Counted from the first letter of the stretch, positions 52,299 through 60,817 are shown. The stretch is 64,000 nucleotides of DNA from Streptomyces sp. CB02261 (GCF_001905665.1 NZ_LIVX01000012.1:186001-250000), one strand, 5' to 3'. Notes: a model not told the origin generated them from the sequence alone. Program-made: numbers and translations.

Positions 52299-52574
52299 TC
52301 AGACGGCGGCGGGCTGCACCAGCCGCCAGCCATGCAGCACCGGAGAGCCCGCCAGGGCCCGCTGACACACCGCGCGGCACCGCCGGACGGCGTGCGCGCC
52401 GTCCGGGGCCAGCAGGAACGCCGCCCCCCGGGCACCGGCCCGACTGGTGTGCACCCGGACGTGCTCCACGCCGTCGTCAGGCTCGCACACTGCCCACAAG
52501 GCGGCCAGCAGAGCGTCGTGGGACGTCTCGGGCGCATCCGGCGACTTGGTGAACGCGAACTCGACGAGGTGCAC
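52299..52574 (-). CDS. Hypothetical protein, 91 aa
   Basis: From a GTG at 52574 (an ATG at 52592 would add six residues). Sequence VHLVEFAFTKSPDAPETSHDALLAALWAV, then EHVRVHTSRAGARGAAFLLA and an Ala/Arg tail. The strand-helix-strand pattern resembles a small ferredoxin-like fold but no family is recognised. It is divergent to the regulator gene at 52685, only 110 bp away, so they share a promoter region. That position is common for genes controlled by the adjacent regulator. Confidence 0.6.
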   Translation of the reverse strand: MHLVEFAFTKSPDAPETSHDALLAALWAVCEPDDGVEHVRVHTSRAGARGAAFLLAPDGAHAVRRCRAVCQRALAGSPVLHGWRLVQPAAV

Positions 52575-52684
52575 GCACCGAGTGTGCCGCACCTACCCGG
52601 CCCGGTCCCAGGGCCCGGCCCGGCCACGAACATGCCGTGGCACACATGTGCCCGGCACCCACAGATGACTCAGGGGGGTCTCGG

Positions 52685-53665
52685 ATGCTGGAGGTTCTCG
52701 GACTGGATCCGGGCACGGAGGCCGTCTACCGGCTGATGCTGGCGCACCCGGCCTGGGGCGTGGACCGGATGGCCGCGGCCCTGGACACTGACAGGTGCGC
52801 GGTCACCCAGTCCCTCGACACCCTCGCCGACCTCGCGCTGCTGCGTACGGCGACGGCGGACGACGCACCGGTCCAGGAACGGCTGGTGCCGCCCCGGGCC
52901 GGACTCGGCGCCCTGTTGGAACGCAGGCAGTCGGAACTCGCCCGTAGGCAATCGGAGATCGACGCGACCCGGGCCGCGGTCGCCGACCTGCTCACGGACT
53001 ACACGGCGCTGGGTCGGGAGCCGCTGCCCGACGGCGGGACGGAGCGCTTCGCCGGTGCTGAGGCCGTCCGCAGGACACAGGCCGACCTCGCCGCCTGCGC
53101 GACCGACGAGTTCCTCGCCCTGGCACCCGCCCCGGCGGTGGACATCGACACCGACGACCCGTGGCGGCTCGATCTGCCCCTCCTGCAGGAGACGGCGACA
53201 CGCGGGGTACGGGTACGGATCCTGGCCACGGGCCCCACCGAGGGCCTGCGGCGCCTGACTGCGGCGGGGGCGGAAATCCGGGTCCTGCCGTCGCTGCCGG
53301 TGCGGCTGAGCCTCGCGGACGGATCGGACGCGGCCTTGCCGCTCGACCCGACCGCACCGCGGGACGGCGTCGTGCTGCTGCGCGAACCGGGGGCGCTGGC
53401 CGGCCTGCGGGCGCTGTTCCAGCAGCTGTGGGACGCGGCCGAACCGCTATCGGGAACGCCCATGCCCGCCGCGACGGGCTGTACCCCCCAGGAACGGGCC
53501 CTGCTTCGCCACCTCGCGGACGGGCTGACCGACGGCGCAGCCGCCCGGTGCCTCGGCATCTCGCTGCGCAGCGAACGCCGGCTCATCTCCCAGCTGTCCG
53601 AGCGGTTCGGCGCCCGCAGCCGTTTCCAGCTCGGCCTCGAAGCCGCCCGCAGCGGCCTGGTCTGA
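52685..53665 (+). CDS. TrmB-like/LuxR-type transcriptional regulator
   Basis: 326 residues from an ATG behind a G-rich stretch. The N-terminus is a TrmB-like winged helix: LGLDPGTEAVYRLMLAHPAWGVDRMAAALDTDRCAVTQSLDTLADLALL. A helical linker (LLERRQSELARRQSEIDATRAAV) follows. The C-terminus is a LuxR-type helix-turn-helix: CTPQERALLRHLADGLTDGAAARCLGISLRSERRLISQLSERFGARSRFQLG. The middle part resembles the phospholipase-D-like effector region of this Streptomyces family. It is the only clear transcriptional regulator in the window. Targets probably include the adjacent small genes; a role in the main cluster cannot be excluded. Confidence 0.88.
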   Translation: MLEVLGLDPGTEAVYRLMLAHPAWGVDRMAAALDTDRCAVTQSLDTLADLALLRTATADDAPVQERLVPPRAGLGALLERRQSELARRQSEIDATRAAVADLLTDYTALGREPLPDGGTERFAGAEAVRRTQADLAACATDEFLALAPAPAVDIDTDDPWRLDLPLLQETATRGVRVRILATGPTEGLRRLTAAGAEIRVLPSLPVRLSLADGSDAALPLDPTAPRDGVVLLREPGALAGLRALFQQLWDAAEPLSGTPMPAATGCTPQERALLRHLADGLTDGAAARCLGISLRSERRLISQLSERFGARSRFQLGLEAARSGLV

Positions 53666-53906
53666 CACAACGATGCCAGGCAATTCTATGCCATCGAAAA
53701 TTGCTGACAACACTCTTGAAGCCGTGCCAGAGTAATTTCCAGAACGGACCGGAAAGTAGAAGAATCCCTGCCGGACGGACCCGCTCAGTTCCAACTGAAT
53801 TCCCCCTCTTGCCGCACCCGACTGCTGAGGGAACGGCTGCCCTGAGGATCCAAAGAAATCAAACGGAAAGGAAACGTCTTCCATAGAGAACGGCAAGAAC
53901 CTGGTC
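53666..53906. promoter_or_regulatory. AT-rich leader upstream of the small peptide frame
   Basis: This 241-bp stretch is markedly AT-richer than the rest (for example GAAAATTGCTGACAACACTCTTGAA split by short GC runs). It contains a short inverted repeat (GCAATT at about 53681 and AATTGC at 53699) and ends in GGAAAGGAAA. It looks like a promoter region for the peptide frame at 53907. Confidence 0.45.
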
Positions 53907-53978
53907 ATGGAGAACCTCGAGGGCGACAACTTCGACTTCGAGGCCGAGTTCGATCCGCGCCAGAGCGTCGGCCACTGA
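53907..53978 (+). CDS. Candidate 23-aa acidic peptide (31 aa if started at an ATA)
   Basis: The ATG at 53907 opens a 23-codon frame: M-E-N-L-E-G-D-N, then an alternating F/E/D stretch (FDFEAEFD) and PRQSVGH. No Shine-Dalgarno precedes this ATG. A perfect GGAAAGGAAA lies ten bases before an in-frame ATA at 53883, which would give 31 residues. A mutation of a former start ATG to ATA is plausible. The acidic Phe-rich part resembles RiPP leader segments, but no modifying enzyme is intact nearby and there is no Cys in the C-terminus. It could be a decayed precursor peptide. Confidence 0.35.
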   Translation: MENLEGDNFDFEAEFDPRQSVGH

Positions 53979-54051
53979 TGCCCGCACCGTAACGCGGCCG
54001 GTAGCCCCGAGCGGGGGCACCGGCCGCGTCGGCCGTTTCCCCGAACGAGCA

Positions 54052-54321
54052 ATGAGCTGGATGAGCATCGATACGAAGAGCTGGAAGGCGTTCTCGGCGG
54101 CCCACGCCCCGGACCTCACCCGCACCGCCTTCCTCCCCAGCCTGGTCACGGACCCCGAACACCTCGCCCGACTGACCGACGACAGCCTGCGCACGGCCAC
54201 CCGGAACGCACCCGGCGAGCTGCGCCTGCGGGCCTTCCGCCCGGGCGCTTTCGACCATCCAAGAGCGCCACCGCCGACGACGGCGGAACGCGGAGCGCCG
54301 CCGCTGCCCCAGCCCCAGGAC
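54052..54321 (+). pseudogene. 5' fragment of an unidentified gene
   Basis: From the ATG at 54052 or 54061 about 60 codons look genuine (helical, SWKAFSAAHAPDLTRTAFLP then VTDPEHLARLTDDSLRTATR), after which the reading becomes Arg/Pro-rich noise. The reading frame continues open to 54693 only by chance. The gene is probably truncated and joined to the rsgA remnant that follows. Family not recognised. Confidence 0.5.
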
Positions 54322-54846
54322 CCCCGTCCTACCCGGCAGCGTCCGCACCGGCGAAGGCCTCGACACCCTCCGCGCGCACCTCGGCCCCGGCACGACCGCC
54401 GTGATGCTCGGCCCGTCGGGCGCTGGCAAGGCCTCGCTGCTCAACGCCCCCGAAGGCACCAGCGAGACGGCCGCGAGCGTCGGCAGGTCCGGCGGCCGGC
54501 ACACCACGACCACCCCCGCCTGCACCTGCTGGCCCCTGGCGGGGCCCTTCTGGACACCCCCGGGTATCCGCTCCCTCGAAGGCGCTGCGGACTGTTTGCT
54601 GTTGACGACGTGTTCACCGACATTGCCGCCCTCGCCCCGCACTGCCGCCACACCGACCGCGGCCACCACGGCGACCTGGGCTGCGCCAGCTAGGAGGCCG
54701 CCCGCACCGGCACGCTTGCCACCGCTCGGCCGGCCACCTGGCGCAAGCTCCAGGGCGAGATCGCCTACCGCAGACGCCGCGAGGACCCGGCGGAGATGGC
54801 CGACACCCGCCGCCAGCGGAAGGCCGTGAGCAAGCAGGCCCCCGCA
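54322..54846 (+). pseudogene. rsgA: Decayed rsgA (ribosome small-subunit GTPase) remnant
   Basis: RsgA signatures appear in order but in two frames: GSVRTGEGLDTLRAHL and the P-loop MLGPSGAGKASLLNA (Thr/Ser of GKS replaced by Ala), then GRHTTTT. After a frame change come LLDTPGYP (G3 motif), VFTDIAALAPHCRHTDRGHH (two of the zinc-ligand residues), a stop at 54691-54693, and in the same frame ATWRKLQGEIAYRRRREDPAEMADTRRQRKAVSKQ, the RsgA C-terminus. The N-terminal OB domain is missing. At least one frameshift and one stop make it non-functional. An intact rsgA is expected elsewhere. Confidence 0.85.
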
Positions 54847-55024
54847 ACCGCCCCTGACCCCACCGGCCGACCCCACTCCACCCACACCCCGCCAGGCTCG
54901 GATCACCTCCCCCACCGACGGGGCCTCATCAACGCAGCTGCGCAAGCAGGAAGTTGGCGAGCACCGCCCCCCCTTGACCAGGATGAGGCCGCGACCTCTG
55001 TCCCGAGCAGCTAAGGACCCACCG

Positions 55025-55561
55025 GTGCCGCACATCACCCTCGCCAACGACCTCCCGGGCATCCGCGGTCTGATGACCGACCGTCCCGACACGGCCATCC
55101 CCCTCAACGACCTCGCGGACACCCTGCTGCGCGGCCCGTCGCCCCTCACCCGGGGCGAACGTGAACTGATCGCCGCATACGTCTCCGAGCTCAACGCCAC
55201 CCGCTTCTGCGCCGACACCCATGGTGCGGCGGCCGCAGCCCAACTCGAAGGCGGCACGGCGCTAGTCAAGGCAGTGCAGCACGACCCCGACACCGCCGAC
55301 ATCACCCCCCTCGTAAGGGCGCTGCTCCGTGTCGCCGCCGAGGTCCAGGCCGAGGCCGTGCCGGTGACCGACGCGGCGATCGCCGCCGCCCGCGCCGCCG
55401 GTGCCACCGACACCCACCTGCACGACACGGTGCTCATCGCCGCCGCCTTCTGCATGTACAACCGCTACGTCAGCGGCCTGGCGACCGCCCTGCCAACCAC
55501 CCCCGACTACTACGACGAGGCCGGTCGGCGCATCACCACCCACGGCTACGCCGCCGTCTGA
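55025..55561 (+). CDS. AhpD/carboxymuconolactone-decarboxylase-like protein, copy 2
   Basis: 178 residues from a GTG at 55025. It is about two-thirds identical by eye to the protein at 51449-52000, with the same PHIxxxNDLPGI start, GERELIAAYVSELNATRFCADTH active helix (again only one Cys) and THLHDTVLIAAAFCMYNRYVSGLAT. Here it is followed 24 bp later by an MFS transporter, suggesting a two-gene unit. Such pairs in Streptomyces may handle toxic peroxides or aromatic acids. Its inverted paralogue 3 kb away suggests duplication with inversion. Confidence 0.87.
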   Translation: MPHITLANDLPGIRGLMTDRPDTAIPLNDLADTLLRGPSPLTRGERELIAAYVSELNATRFCADTHGAAAAAQLEGGTALVKAVQHDPDTADITPLVRALLRVAAEVQAEAVPVTDAAIAAARAAGATDTHLHDTVLIAAAFCMYNRYVSGLATALPTTPDYYDEAGRRITTHGYAAV

Positions 55562-55585
55562 CCGCCGACCGAGAAACGGCCCACC

Positions 55586-56884
55586 ATGTCTGCGAACCCT
55601 CCGAAGAAGGACCACCGCCGCGCGGTCGCCGCCACCGTCGTCGGCAACTTCATCGAATCCTTCGACTGGCTCGGCTACGGCCTGTTCGCGCCGCTGTTCG
55701 CCGCTCAGTTCTTCCCCTCTGACAACGCCCTCACCTCCCTCCTCGGCGTCTTCGCCGTCCTCGGCGTCGGCGTCCTCATGCGCCCGCTCGGTGGCATCCT
55801 CCTCGGCCGCTACGCCGACCGCCGCGGCCGCCGCCCCGCTCTCATGCTCGCCATCTCCCTCATGGCGGGCGGATCGCTCCTCATCGGCCTCACCCCGGGC
55901 CACGCCCACATAGGCCTGCTCGCTCCCGTAATGTTGCTCCTCGCCCGCATGGCGCAGGGCATCTCCCACGGCGGCGAATGGCCCGCGGCGACCACCTACC
56001 TCATGGAGGTCGCCCCCGATCACCGCAAGTCCACCTACGGCAGCCTGTTCTCGCTCACCACCTGCGCGGGCGCGTTCACCGCCTCCCTCCTCGGCGGCAT
56101 CCTCACCGCCGCCCTCGGCCCGGCCACGATGGCCGACTGGGGCTGGCGGGTGCCGTTCCTCGTCGGCGGCCTGCTCGGCCTTGTCCTGCTCATCCTGCGC
56201 AGCCGCCTCGCCGAGACCGAGGTCTTCGAACGCGAAGTCCGCACCCGCCGCGACCGCGGCTCGCTGCGCCAGGTCCTGTCCACCCACCGCCGCCAGGTGC
56301 TGCTCGCCGTCCTGCTGGTCGCGGGCAGCGGCGCCGTCGGCGGCACCTGGCCGTCGGTCGTCCCCGCGCTCGGTGGCCGCCTCGCCGCGCCCGGCACCAT
56401 GCTCTGGGCCGTGGTAACCGCCACGGCGCTGATGATGGTCCTCAACGTGCCGATCGGCCTGCTCGCCGACAAGATCGGCGCCACCCGCCTCCTGGTCGGC
56501 TCGGGCGTGCTGTTCTCCGTGACCGGCTCCGTCTCGTACCTGACGATGACCGGCACGTTCACCAGCCTGCTCTTCGCGTACGGCTCCGGCGTGGTCTACC
56601 TGGTCTGCGTGACCACGGTCCTGCCCAAGCTGCTCACCGAGATCTTCCCGGCGCGGAACCGGGCCCTGGGCGTCGGCCTGCCGAACGCCGTCACCGGCGC
56701 CGTCCTCGGCGCCATCGGCCCCGCCGCCGCGACCTACGCCGCCGAGCAGGACGCCGACGGCTGGTTCATCGCGGGGGTCATGGCCGCGGTGCTGCTGTCG
56801 ATCCCAGCCACCCTGCTGGCCCGCCGCACGCCCCGCCCCGCCACACCCGCCCTCGACCGCTCGGGCCTCACGCTCGTACGGTGA
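55586..56884 (+). CDS. MFS transporter, metabolite:proton symporter (MHS/ProP-like)
   Basis: 432 residues with 12 hydrophobic segments. MHS family hallmarks: NFIESFDWLGYGLFAP in TM1, the loop GRYADRRGRRPALM, ARMAQGISHGGEWPAA and YLMEVAPDHRKSTYGS, then a central RLAETEVFEREVRTRR loop. The family imports small organic acids and related compounds with protons. It follows the AhpD-like gene closely. A substrate cannot be assigned. Confidence 0.92.
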   Translation: MSANPPKKDHRRAVAATVVGNFIESFDWLGYGLFAPLFAAQFFPSDNALTSLLGVFAVLGVGVLMRPLGGILLGRYADRRGRRPALMLAISLMAGGSLLIGLTPGHAHIGLLAPVMLLLARMAQGISHGGEWPAATTYLMEVAPDHRKSTYGSLFSLTTCAGAFTASLLGGILTAALGPATMADWGWRVPFLVGGLLGLVLLILRSRLAETEVFEREVRTRRDRGSLRQVLSTHRRQVLLAVLLVAGSGAVGGTWPSVVPALGGRLAAPGTMLWAVVTATALMMVLNVPIGLLADKIGATRLLVGSGVLFSVTGSVSYLTMTGTFTSLLFAYGSGVVYLVCVTTVLPKLLTEIFPARNRALGVGLPNAVTGAVLGAIGPAAATYAAEQDADGWFIAGVMAAVLLSIPATLLARRTPRPATPALDRSGLTLVR

Positions 56885-56889
56885 GACAC

Positions 56890-56922
56890 CGGTCCCGGCC
56901 CTCGACGAGGGGACCGGGACCG
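56890..56922. terminator. Bidirectional terminator between convergent genes
   Basis: The 9-bp arms CGGTCCCGG (56890-56898) and CCGGGACCG (56914-56922) enclose a 5-bp inner stem CCCTC/GAGGG with a GAC loop. It lies between the MFS stop and the convergent multicopper oxidase stop. Confidence 0.75.
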
Positions 56923-56948
56923 ACAACGGCACCGCCTCCGGCGCCGCG

Positions 56949-58460
56949 TCAGACGATCTCCATCTGCGCCATCATCCCGATGTCGCTGTGCTCCTGCAGA
57001 TGGCAGTGGTACAGGTAACGGCCCTTGTAGCCGCTGAACGTGGCCTGCACCCGCACCGTCTCACCCGGCCGCACCAGCACCGTGTCCTTCAGCCCGTTCT
57101 CGCCCGGCAGCGGCGGCTTGCCGTCCCGGTCGAGCACCCGGAACGGCACCAGGTGCATGTGGAAGGTGTGGTTGACCGGGCCGAACGGAGTGTCGGCGGG
57201 ATCGGTGTTCGTGACCCGCCATATCTCGGTAGTGCCCTCCCCGATCCGAGTGTCGACCCGGTTCGGGTCGAACGTCTTGTCGTTGATGGCGAACTCCTCG
57301 CCCGACGGCGAGAACGACAGCTTCACATCCCGTTCGACCGTCGCGGCCGGCAGCGCGGGCAGTTCACGCAGCCGTCCCGGAACCCGGCTGGAGTCGAAGG
57401 CCCGACGGGTCACGTCGAACCGCATTACCGGCTCGTTGGCGCCGCCGAACACATCGTTGAGGACCAGCTTGCTACCGACGGCCTGTGCCGAGAAGTCCAC
57501 CACGATCTCGACCCGCTCACCCGGCACGATCATGATCTTCTTTCGGGGCAGCGGCTCCGGCAGCAGCCCGCCGTCTGAGGCGATCTGCACCATGTCCAGA
57601 CCGCCCAGGTCCAGCTCGATGGTGCGGTGCAGCGTTGCGTTGAGCACCCGGAACCGGTACTTGCGCGCGTCCACCGGGAAGTAGGGCTTCTGCCGCCCGT
57701 TGACGTGCAGCGTCGTCGGCAGTGGGCTCGGCTCGAAGATCATGCCGCCGTTCTCGTCGAAACGCGCGTCACGGATCATGATCGGCACGTCGTACGCGCC
57801 CCGGGGCAGCCTCAGCGCCGCCTCGTCCCGGCCCTCGATCAGATAGAACCCGGCCAGCCCCCGGTACACGTGCTCGGCTTCCCTGGAACACGTGTGGTCG
57901 TGGTACCAGAGCGTCGCGCCCTGCTGCCGGTTCGGGTAGTCGAAGACCCGGGACGTGCCCGGCTCGAGCAGATCCATCGGAAAGCCATCGCTGCCCGGCG
58001 GCACGTGCCCGCCGTGCAGGTGCACAGTCGCCGCCCGGTCGAGCCGGTTGACGTACCGTACTTTCACCCGACGACCGGCCTTGGCGCGGATCGTCGGGCC
58101 GATGAACTGCCCACCGAAGGTGAGCACCGGTGTGGGACGGCCCGGGAAGAACTCCGCCTTCGCGTGCTGCATCGGCAGCTCGTACATATCGGTGTCACCG
58201 AACGACGACACCGGCCTGAGCACCCGCGGCACCGGCAGTTTCTCCGAGAACGCCGTGTAGGGCGGAGGCGTACTGGTGCCCGCCGTCGGCTCGGCCGTCA
58301 CCGTCGCCGCCCCGCCCCCGTGATGAGCGTGAGGGTCGGAGACCGCAGCGGCCGACGTGCCTGCCTCGGCACCCACCGCGCTCTGTCCCCACCACAGCAG
58401 CGCGCCACCCGCGGTCGCCACACCGCCGCCCATCGCCAGCAACCGCCTTCTGTTCAGCAT
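56949..58460 (-). CDS. Multicopper oxidase, Tat-exported
   Basis: 503 residues from an ATG at 58460. The N-terminus MLNRRRLLAMGGGVATAGGALLWW is twin-arginine-like with a following His-rich linker (DPHAHHGGG). Three cupredoxin domains are present, with copper ligands HLHGGH, WYHDHT, HTFHMHLVPF and HCHLQEHSDIGM, so the trinuclear and type 1 sites are complete with an axial Met. The family oxidises phenols or metals at the cost of O2 and includes bilirubin oxidase, CotA and phenoxazinone synthase. It acts outside the cell and lies beyond the main cluster. Confidence 0.93.
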   Translation of the reverse strand: MLNRRRLLAMGGGVATAGGALLWWGQSAVGAEAGTSAAAVSDPHAHHGGGAATVTAEPTAGTSTPPPYTAFSEKLPVPRVLRPVSSFGDTDMYELPMQHAKAEFFPGRPTPVLTFGGQFIGPTIRAKAGRRVKVRYVNRLDRAATVHLHGGHVPPGSDGFPMDLLEPGTSRVFDYPNRQQGATLWYHDHTCSREAEHVYRGLAGFYLIEGRDEAALRLPRGAYDVPIMIRDARFDENGGMIFEPSPLPTTLHVNGRQKPYFPVDARKYRFRVLNATLHRTIELDLGGLDMVQIASDGGLLPEPLPRKKIMIVPGERVEIVVDFSAQAVGSKLVLNDVFGGANEPVMRFDVTRRAFDSSRVPGRLRELPALPAATVERDVKLSFSPSGEEFAINDKTFDPNRVDTRIGEGTTEIWRVTNTDPADTPFGPVNHTFHMHLVPFRVLDRDGKPPLPGENGLKDTVLVRPGETVRVQATFSGYKGRYLYHCHLQEHSDIGMMAQMEIV

Positions 58461-58756
58461 CTGTTCCCCAATTCGGTGCGAGCCGGAAGAGGCGACCGTC
58501 CGGCCCGCCGGCAACACCCGCAAGGAAGAGCCACCCATTCCTGGGCCGAACGGAAATCCGCTCATCGATCCTGGTGGCGACCAGCCTCGCCGGGCATCTT
58601 CACGTGTGCTGCGTCCGGCGCCATGGCAAGGGGGCTTTGGCGGCACGCAGCCGCCGGAGCCCCACAGGACACCTCCTGCCGCGCCGTCACCGCGAACCGC
58701 GCCGACTGTGCCAAGTCGGGCCTCCACCCCGCCCTGCCGCCTGGCACGATGGCCCC
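58461..58756. promoter_or_regulatory. Divergent region between the multicopper oxidase and the SIGS-repeat gene
   Basis: A 296-bp gap that must hold the multicopper-oxidase promoter and probably that of the repeat protein. It is GC-rich with no evident boxes. Open frames in it are shadows. Confidence 0.4.
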
Positions 58757-59053
58757 ATGACCCTGCCACGCCCCCGCGGATCGTTCCTCTCGATCGGCTC
58801 GAAGGAATCGATCCTCTCCATCGGCTCCGTCGGCTCCGTCCTGTCCATCGGCTCCGTAGGCAGTGTCCTCTCGATCGGCTCGGTGGGCAGCGTCCTGTCC
58901 GCCGGCTCGATCGGTTCCGCCTTCTCCCTCCTCTCCACCGCCTCCTGGCTGAGCACGGGCTCCCTGCTCTCCGCTCAGTCCCGCTGGTCGGTCCTCTGCG
59001 TGCGCGCCCACCACGGCTTCCGCACCGCGAACCGAGCGCGGCCTCAAGCCTGA
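58757..59053 (+). CDS. SIGS-repeat protein
   Basis: 98 residues from an ATG at 58757. After a 10-residue start comes a near-perfect tandem repeat: FLSIGSKESILSIGSVGS, VLSIGSVGS several times, VLSAGSIGSAFSLLST, with a period of nine residues (x-L-S-I-G-S-V-G-S). The DNA repeat (about 58795-58925) shows codon-level variation, so it is under protein-level constraint. The regular Ser/Gly/Ile pattern suggests a small beta-solenoid or stacked-turn structure. The C-terminal 25 residues are basic with Cys and Trp. No known function. Similar proteins occur in other Streptomyces as far as I recall. Confidence 0.7.
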   Translation: MTLPRPRGSFLSIGSKESILSIGSVGSVLSIGSVGSVLSIGSVGSVLSAGSIGSAFSLLSTASWLSTGSLLSAQSRWSVLCVRAHHGFRTANRARPQA

Positions 59054-59189
59054 GCAGGCCCAGGCTCCCGAGAGCCGGCCGCCCCGTGCGACACCCTGCC
59101 GGGGCCGGCCGGGGGCGGCGGACGCCGATGTCCTCAGTGGCTCGCCTTTTTGCACGTGACTGCGACAGGTTCCGTGACCCAGTGGCTTC

Positions 59190-59780
59190 ATGTGTGGCCG
59201 CTACACCTCGACCCGTGGTCCCGAGGACCTGGCCCAGCTCTTCCAGGTCACCGACTGGAGCCCTGTTGAGACGCTGGCGCCCAGATGGAACGTCGCGCCG
59301 ACCGACGAGGTCTACGCGGTCCTCGAACGCACCGCTCGGGACGACGGCGACGGGGTACTACGTCAGCTGCGGGCGCTGCGCTGGGGCCTGGTGCCGTCGT
59401 GGGCGAAGGACCCGAAGGTCGGCTCCTGGATGATCAACGCCCGCGTCGAGACCGTGCACGAGAAGCCCGCCTACCGAGGCGCCTTCGCCAAACGCCGCTG
59501 CCTGCTGCCCGCCGACGGCTTCTACGAATGGGAGCCGGCGAAGGACGAGGCGACGGGCAAGACCTACAAGCAGCCGTACTTCATCCACCCCGCCGACGGT
59601 CAGGTGATGGCCATGGCGGGACTCTATGAGTACTGGCGCAGCCCTGACATCACCAGCGACGACGACCCCGACGCCTGGCTGACGACCTGCACGATCATCA
59701 CCACCGAGGCCACCGACGCGGCCGGCCGCGTACACCCCCGCATGCCATTCGCCCTCACCCCGGATCACTACGACGCCTGA
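59190..59780 (+). CDS. SRAP (YedK-like) DNA-protein-crosslink protein with a shortened C-terminus
   Basis: 196 residues from an ATG at 59190. After Met removal the catalytic Cys is N-terminal (M-C-G-R-Y). The other active-site residues are present: Asn in WMINARVETV, Glu in FYEWEP and His in HPRMPFALTP. SRAP proteins form a thiazolidine link to abasic sites in single-stranded DNA. The reading ends in DHYDA-stop-LDP: the family usually has a Trp (DHYDAWLDP), so TGG has become TGA. The lost tail is usually about 30-40 residues. The catalytic core is complete, so activity may remain. Confidence 0.87.
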   Translation: MCGRYTSTRGPEDLAQLFQVTDWSPVETLAPRWNVAPTDEVYAVLERTARDDGDGVLRQLRALRWGLVPSWAKDPKVGSWMINARVETVHEKPAYRGAFAKRRCLLPADGFYEWEPAKDEATGKTYKQPYFIHPADGQVMAMAGLYEYWRSPDITSDDDPDAWLTTCTIITTEATDAAGRVHPRMPFALTPDHYDA

Positions 59781-60100
59781 CTCGACCCGAGCGACCGTGG
59801 CCCCCGCTTTGCCGGCTTCTCCCGCTCGTTCAGCGGCGGCAGGTGGCGCGGGGGCCCAGGCCCTCTTCGTCGTGCCAATCAGGATCAAGTCCTGGATTTA
59901 CTTCTCCGGGGCGAGGTCGGCGAGCTCGCCGTCGATCGCCTGCTGCCTGAAACGGGGTGCGCCGTACGCGTAGCCGCCCTGCCGCCCTTGATGGTGCGGC
60001 TGTCGCAGGCGCTTGCGGATGAGGCTGCGGTCGAGCTGGTGCCACCCACAGGTGCCCCGTCTTCCGCTATATCCCTGGCGGACGACGGGGCACCTCCATG
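59781..60100. other. Region without a recognised gene
   Basis: 320 bp after the SRAP stop. It could hold the decayed SRAP tail in the first 40 bp. Several open frames on both strands exist but none has convincing codon use. It may be the debris of deleted genes. Confidence 0.4.
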
Positions 60101-60420
60101 TGAGGCCCGGAGGGAAGCCTTCGGCCCGCACCCCCGAAGACGCTGAGGTGCGGGCCGAGGACCAGGGCGTACCCCGCCAAGTCAGCCTGATCATCGTCCG
60201 CAACGACGAGCGCAACGCCGCCGCCAGCCACCTGGGTGCAGGCCGTCGAAGACCTCACCACGAAGCAGGACGTCGTCATCATCGCCGGCGACCCCACCTC
60301 TTCCGAAGCCCGCAGCCTCCACCTCACCAAGGCATGGGCGGCCACCAGCTTCCACGAGGACGAGGACGAAGACCCCGAGGCCATCGCCCTTGCCTTGCCG
60401 ACATCGCCGGCAAGTAGCAC
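60101..60420 (+). pseudogene. Frameshifted remnant of an unidentified gene
   Basis: A coherent protein can be read only by changing frame twice: VRAEDQGVPRQVSLIIVRNDERNAAASHL, then (shift) VQAVEDLTTKQDVVIIAGDPTSSEARSLHLTKAWAATSFHEDEDEDPEAIALAL, then (shift) ADIAGK-stop at about 60417. Strands alternate with helices as in a nucleotide-binding alpha/beta fold. No family recognised. Two frameshifts indicate decay unless sequencing errors are involved. Confidence 0.5.
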
Positions 60421-60533
60421 AACGACGGAGGACCGGGCGCGCCGCCCGCGCCCTCAGCACCCGGCGTGCCCAGCCCGTTCCCCGTTCGGGGCCCGCGCCG
60501 TGACCCGCGGATGCCTGGACACGTTCTCCGGCC

Positions 60534-60791
60534 ATGCGAAAGATCATCACGTGCGGCCTGCTGGCCGCCGCGGCCCTCTCCGCCGCCACGCCCGCCTTCG
60601 CCGACAACGACAGCAACTTCGGCAGCGGGGTCAAAGCCGCGAACAACTGGAACTTCACCGCCGCCGCCGTGTGCCTCCAGGAACTCGCCGTCGTACCCGC
60701 CCTGAGCGACTGGACCGGCAACCACCAGAACAACTGCGCCAACGGCAACGTCATCGACCACGCCACCGGCACCTTGCCCCTGGGGCACTGA
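60534..60791 (+). CDS. Small secreted protein
   Basis: 85 residues. It has a clear Sec signal peptide: MRKIITCGLLAAAALSAATPAFA with AFA cleavage after residue 23, leaving 62 residues. The mature part begins DNDSNFGSGVKAANNWNF, is Asn-rich, and has two Cys (VCLQEL and NNCANGN) that may form a disulfide. It resembles the short secreted proteins common in Streptomyces with no known function. It is followed by its own terminator. Confidence 0.82.
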   Translation: MRKIITCGLLAAAALSAATPAFADNDSNFGSGVKAANNWNFTAAAVCLQELAVVPALSDWTGNHQNNCANGNVIDHATGTLPLGH

Positions 60792-60817
60792 CCAGCAGCA
60801 CCCCTACGAAGAGCCCC

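Noticed and set aside
53859..54200. 113-codon minus-strand reading over the peptide frame
   Set aside because: Codon use and composition look like a shadow; no ribosome site at its start.
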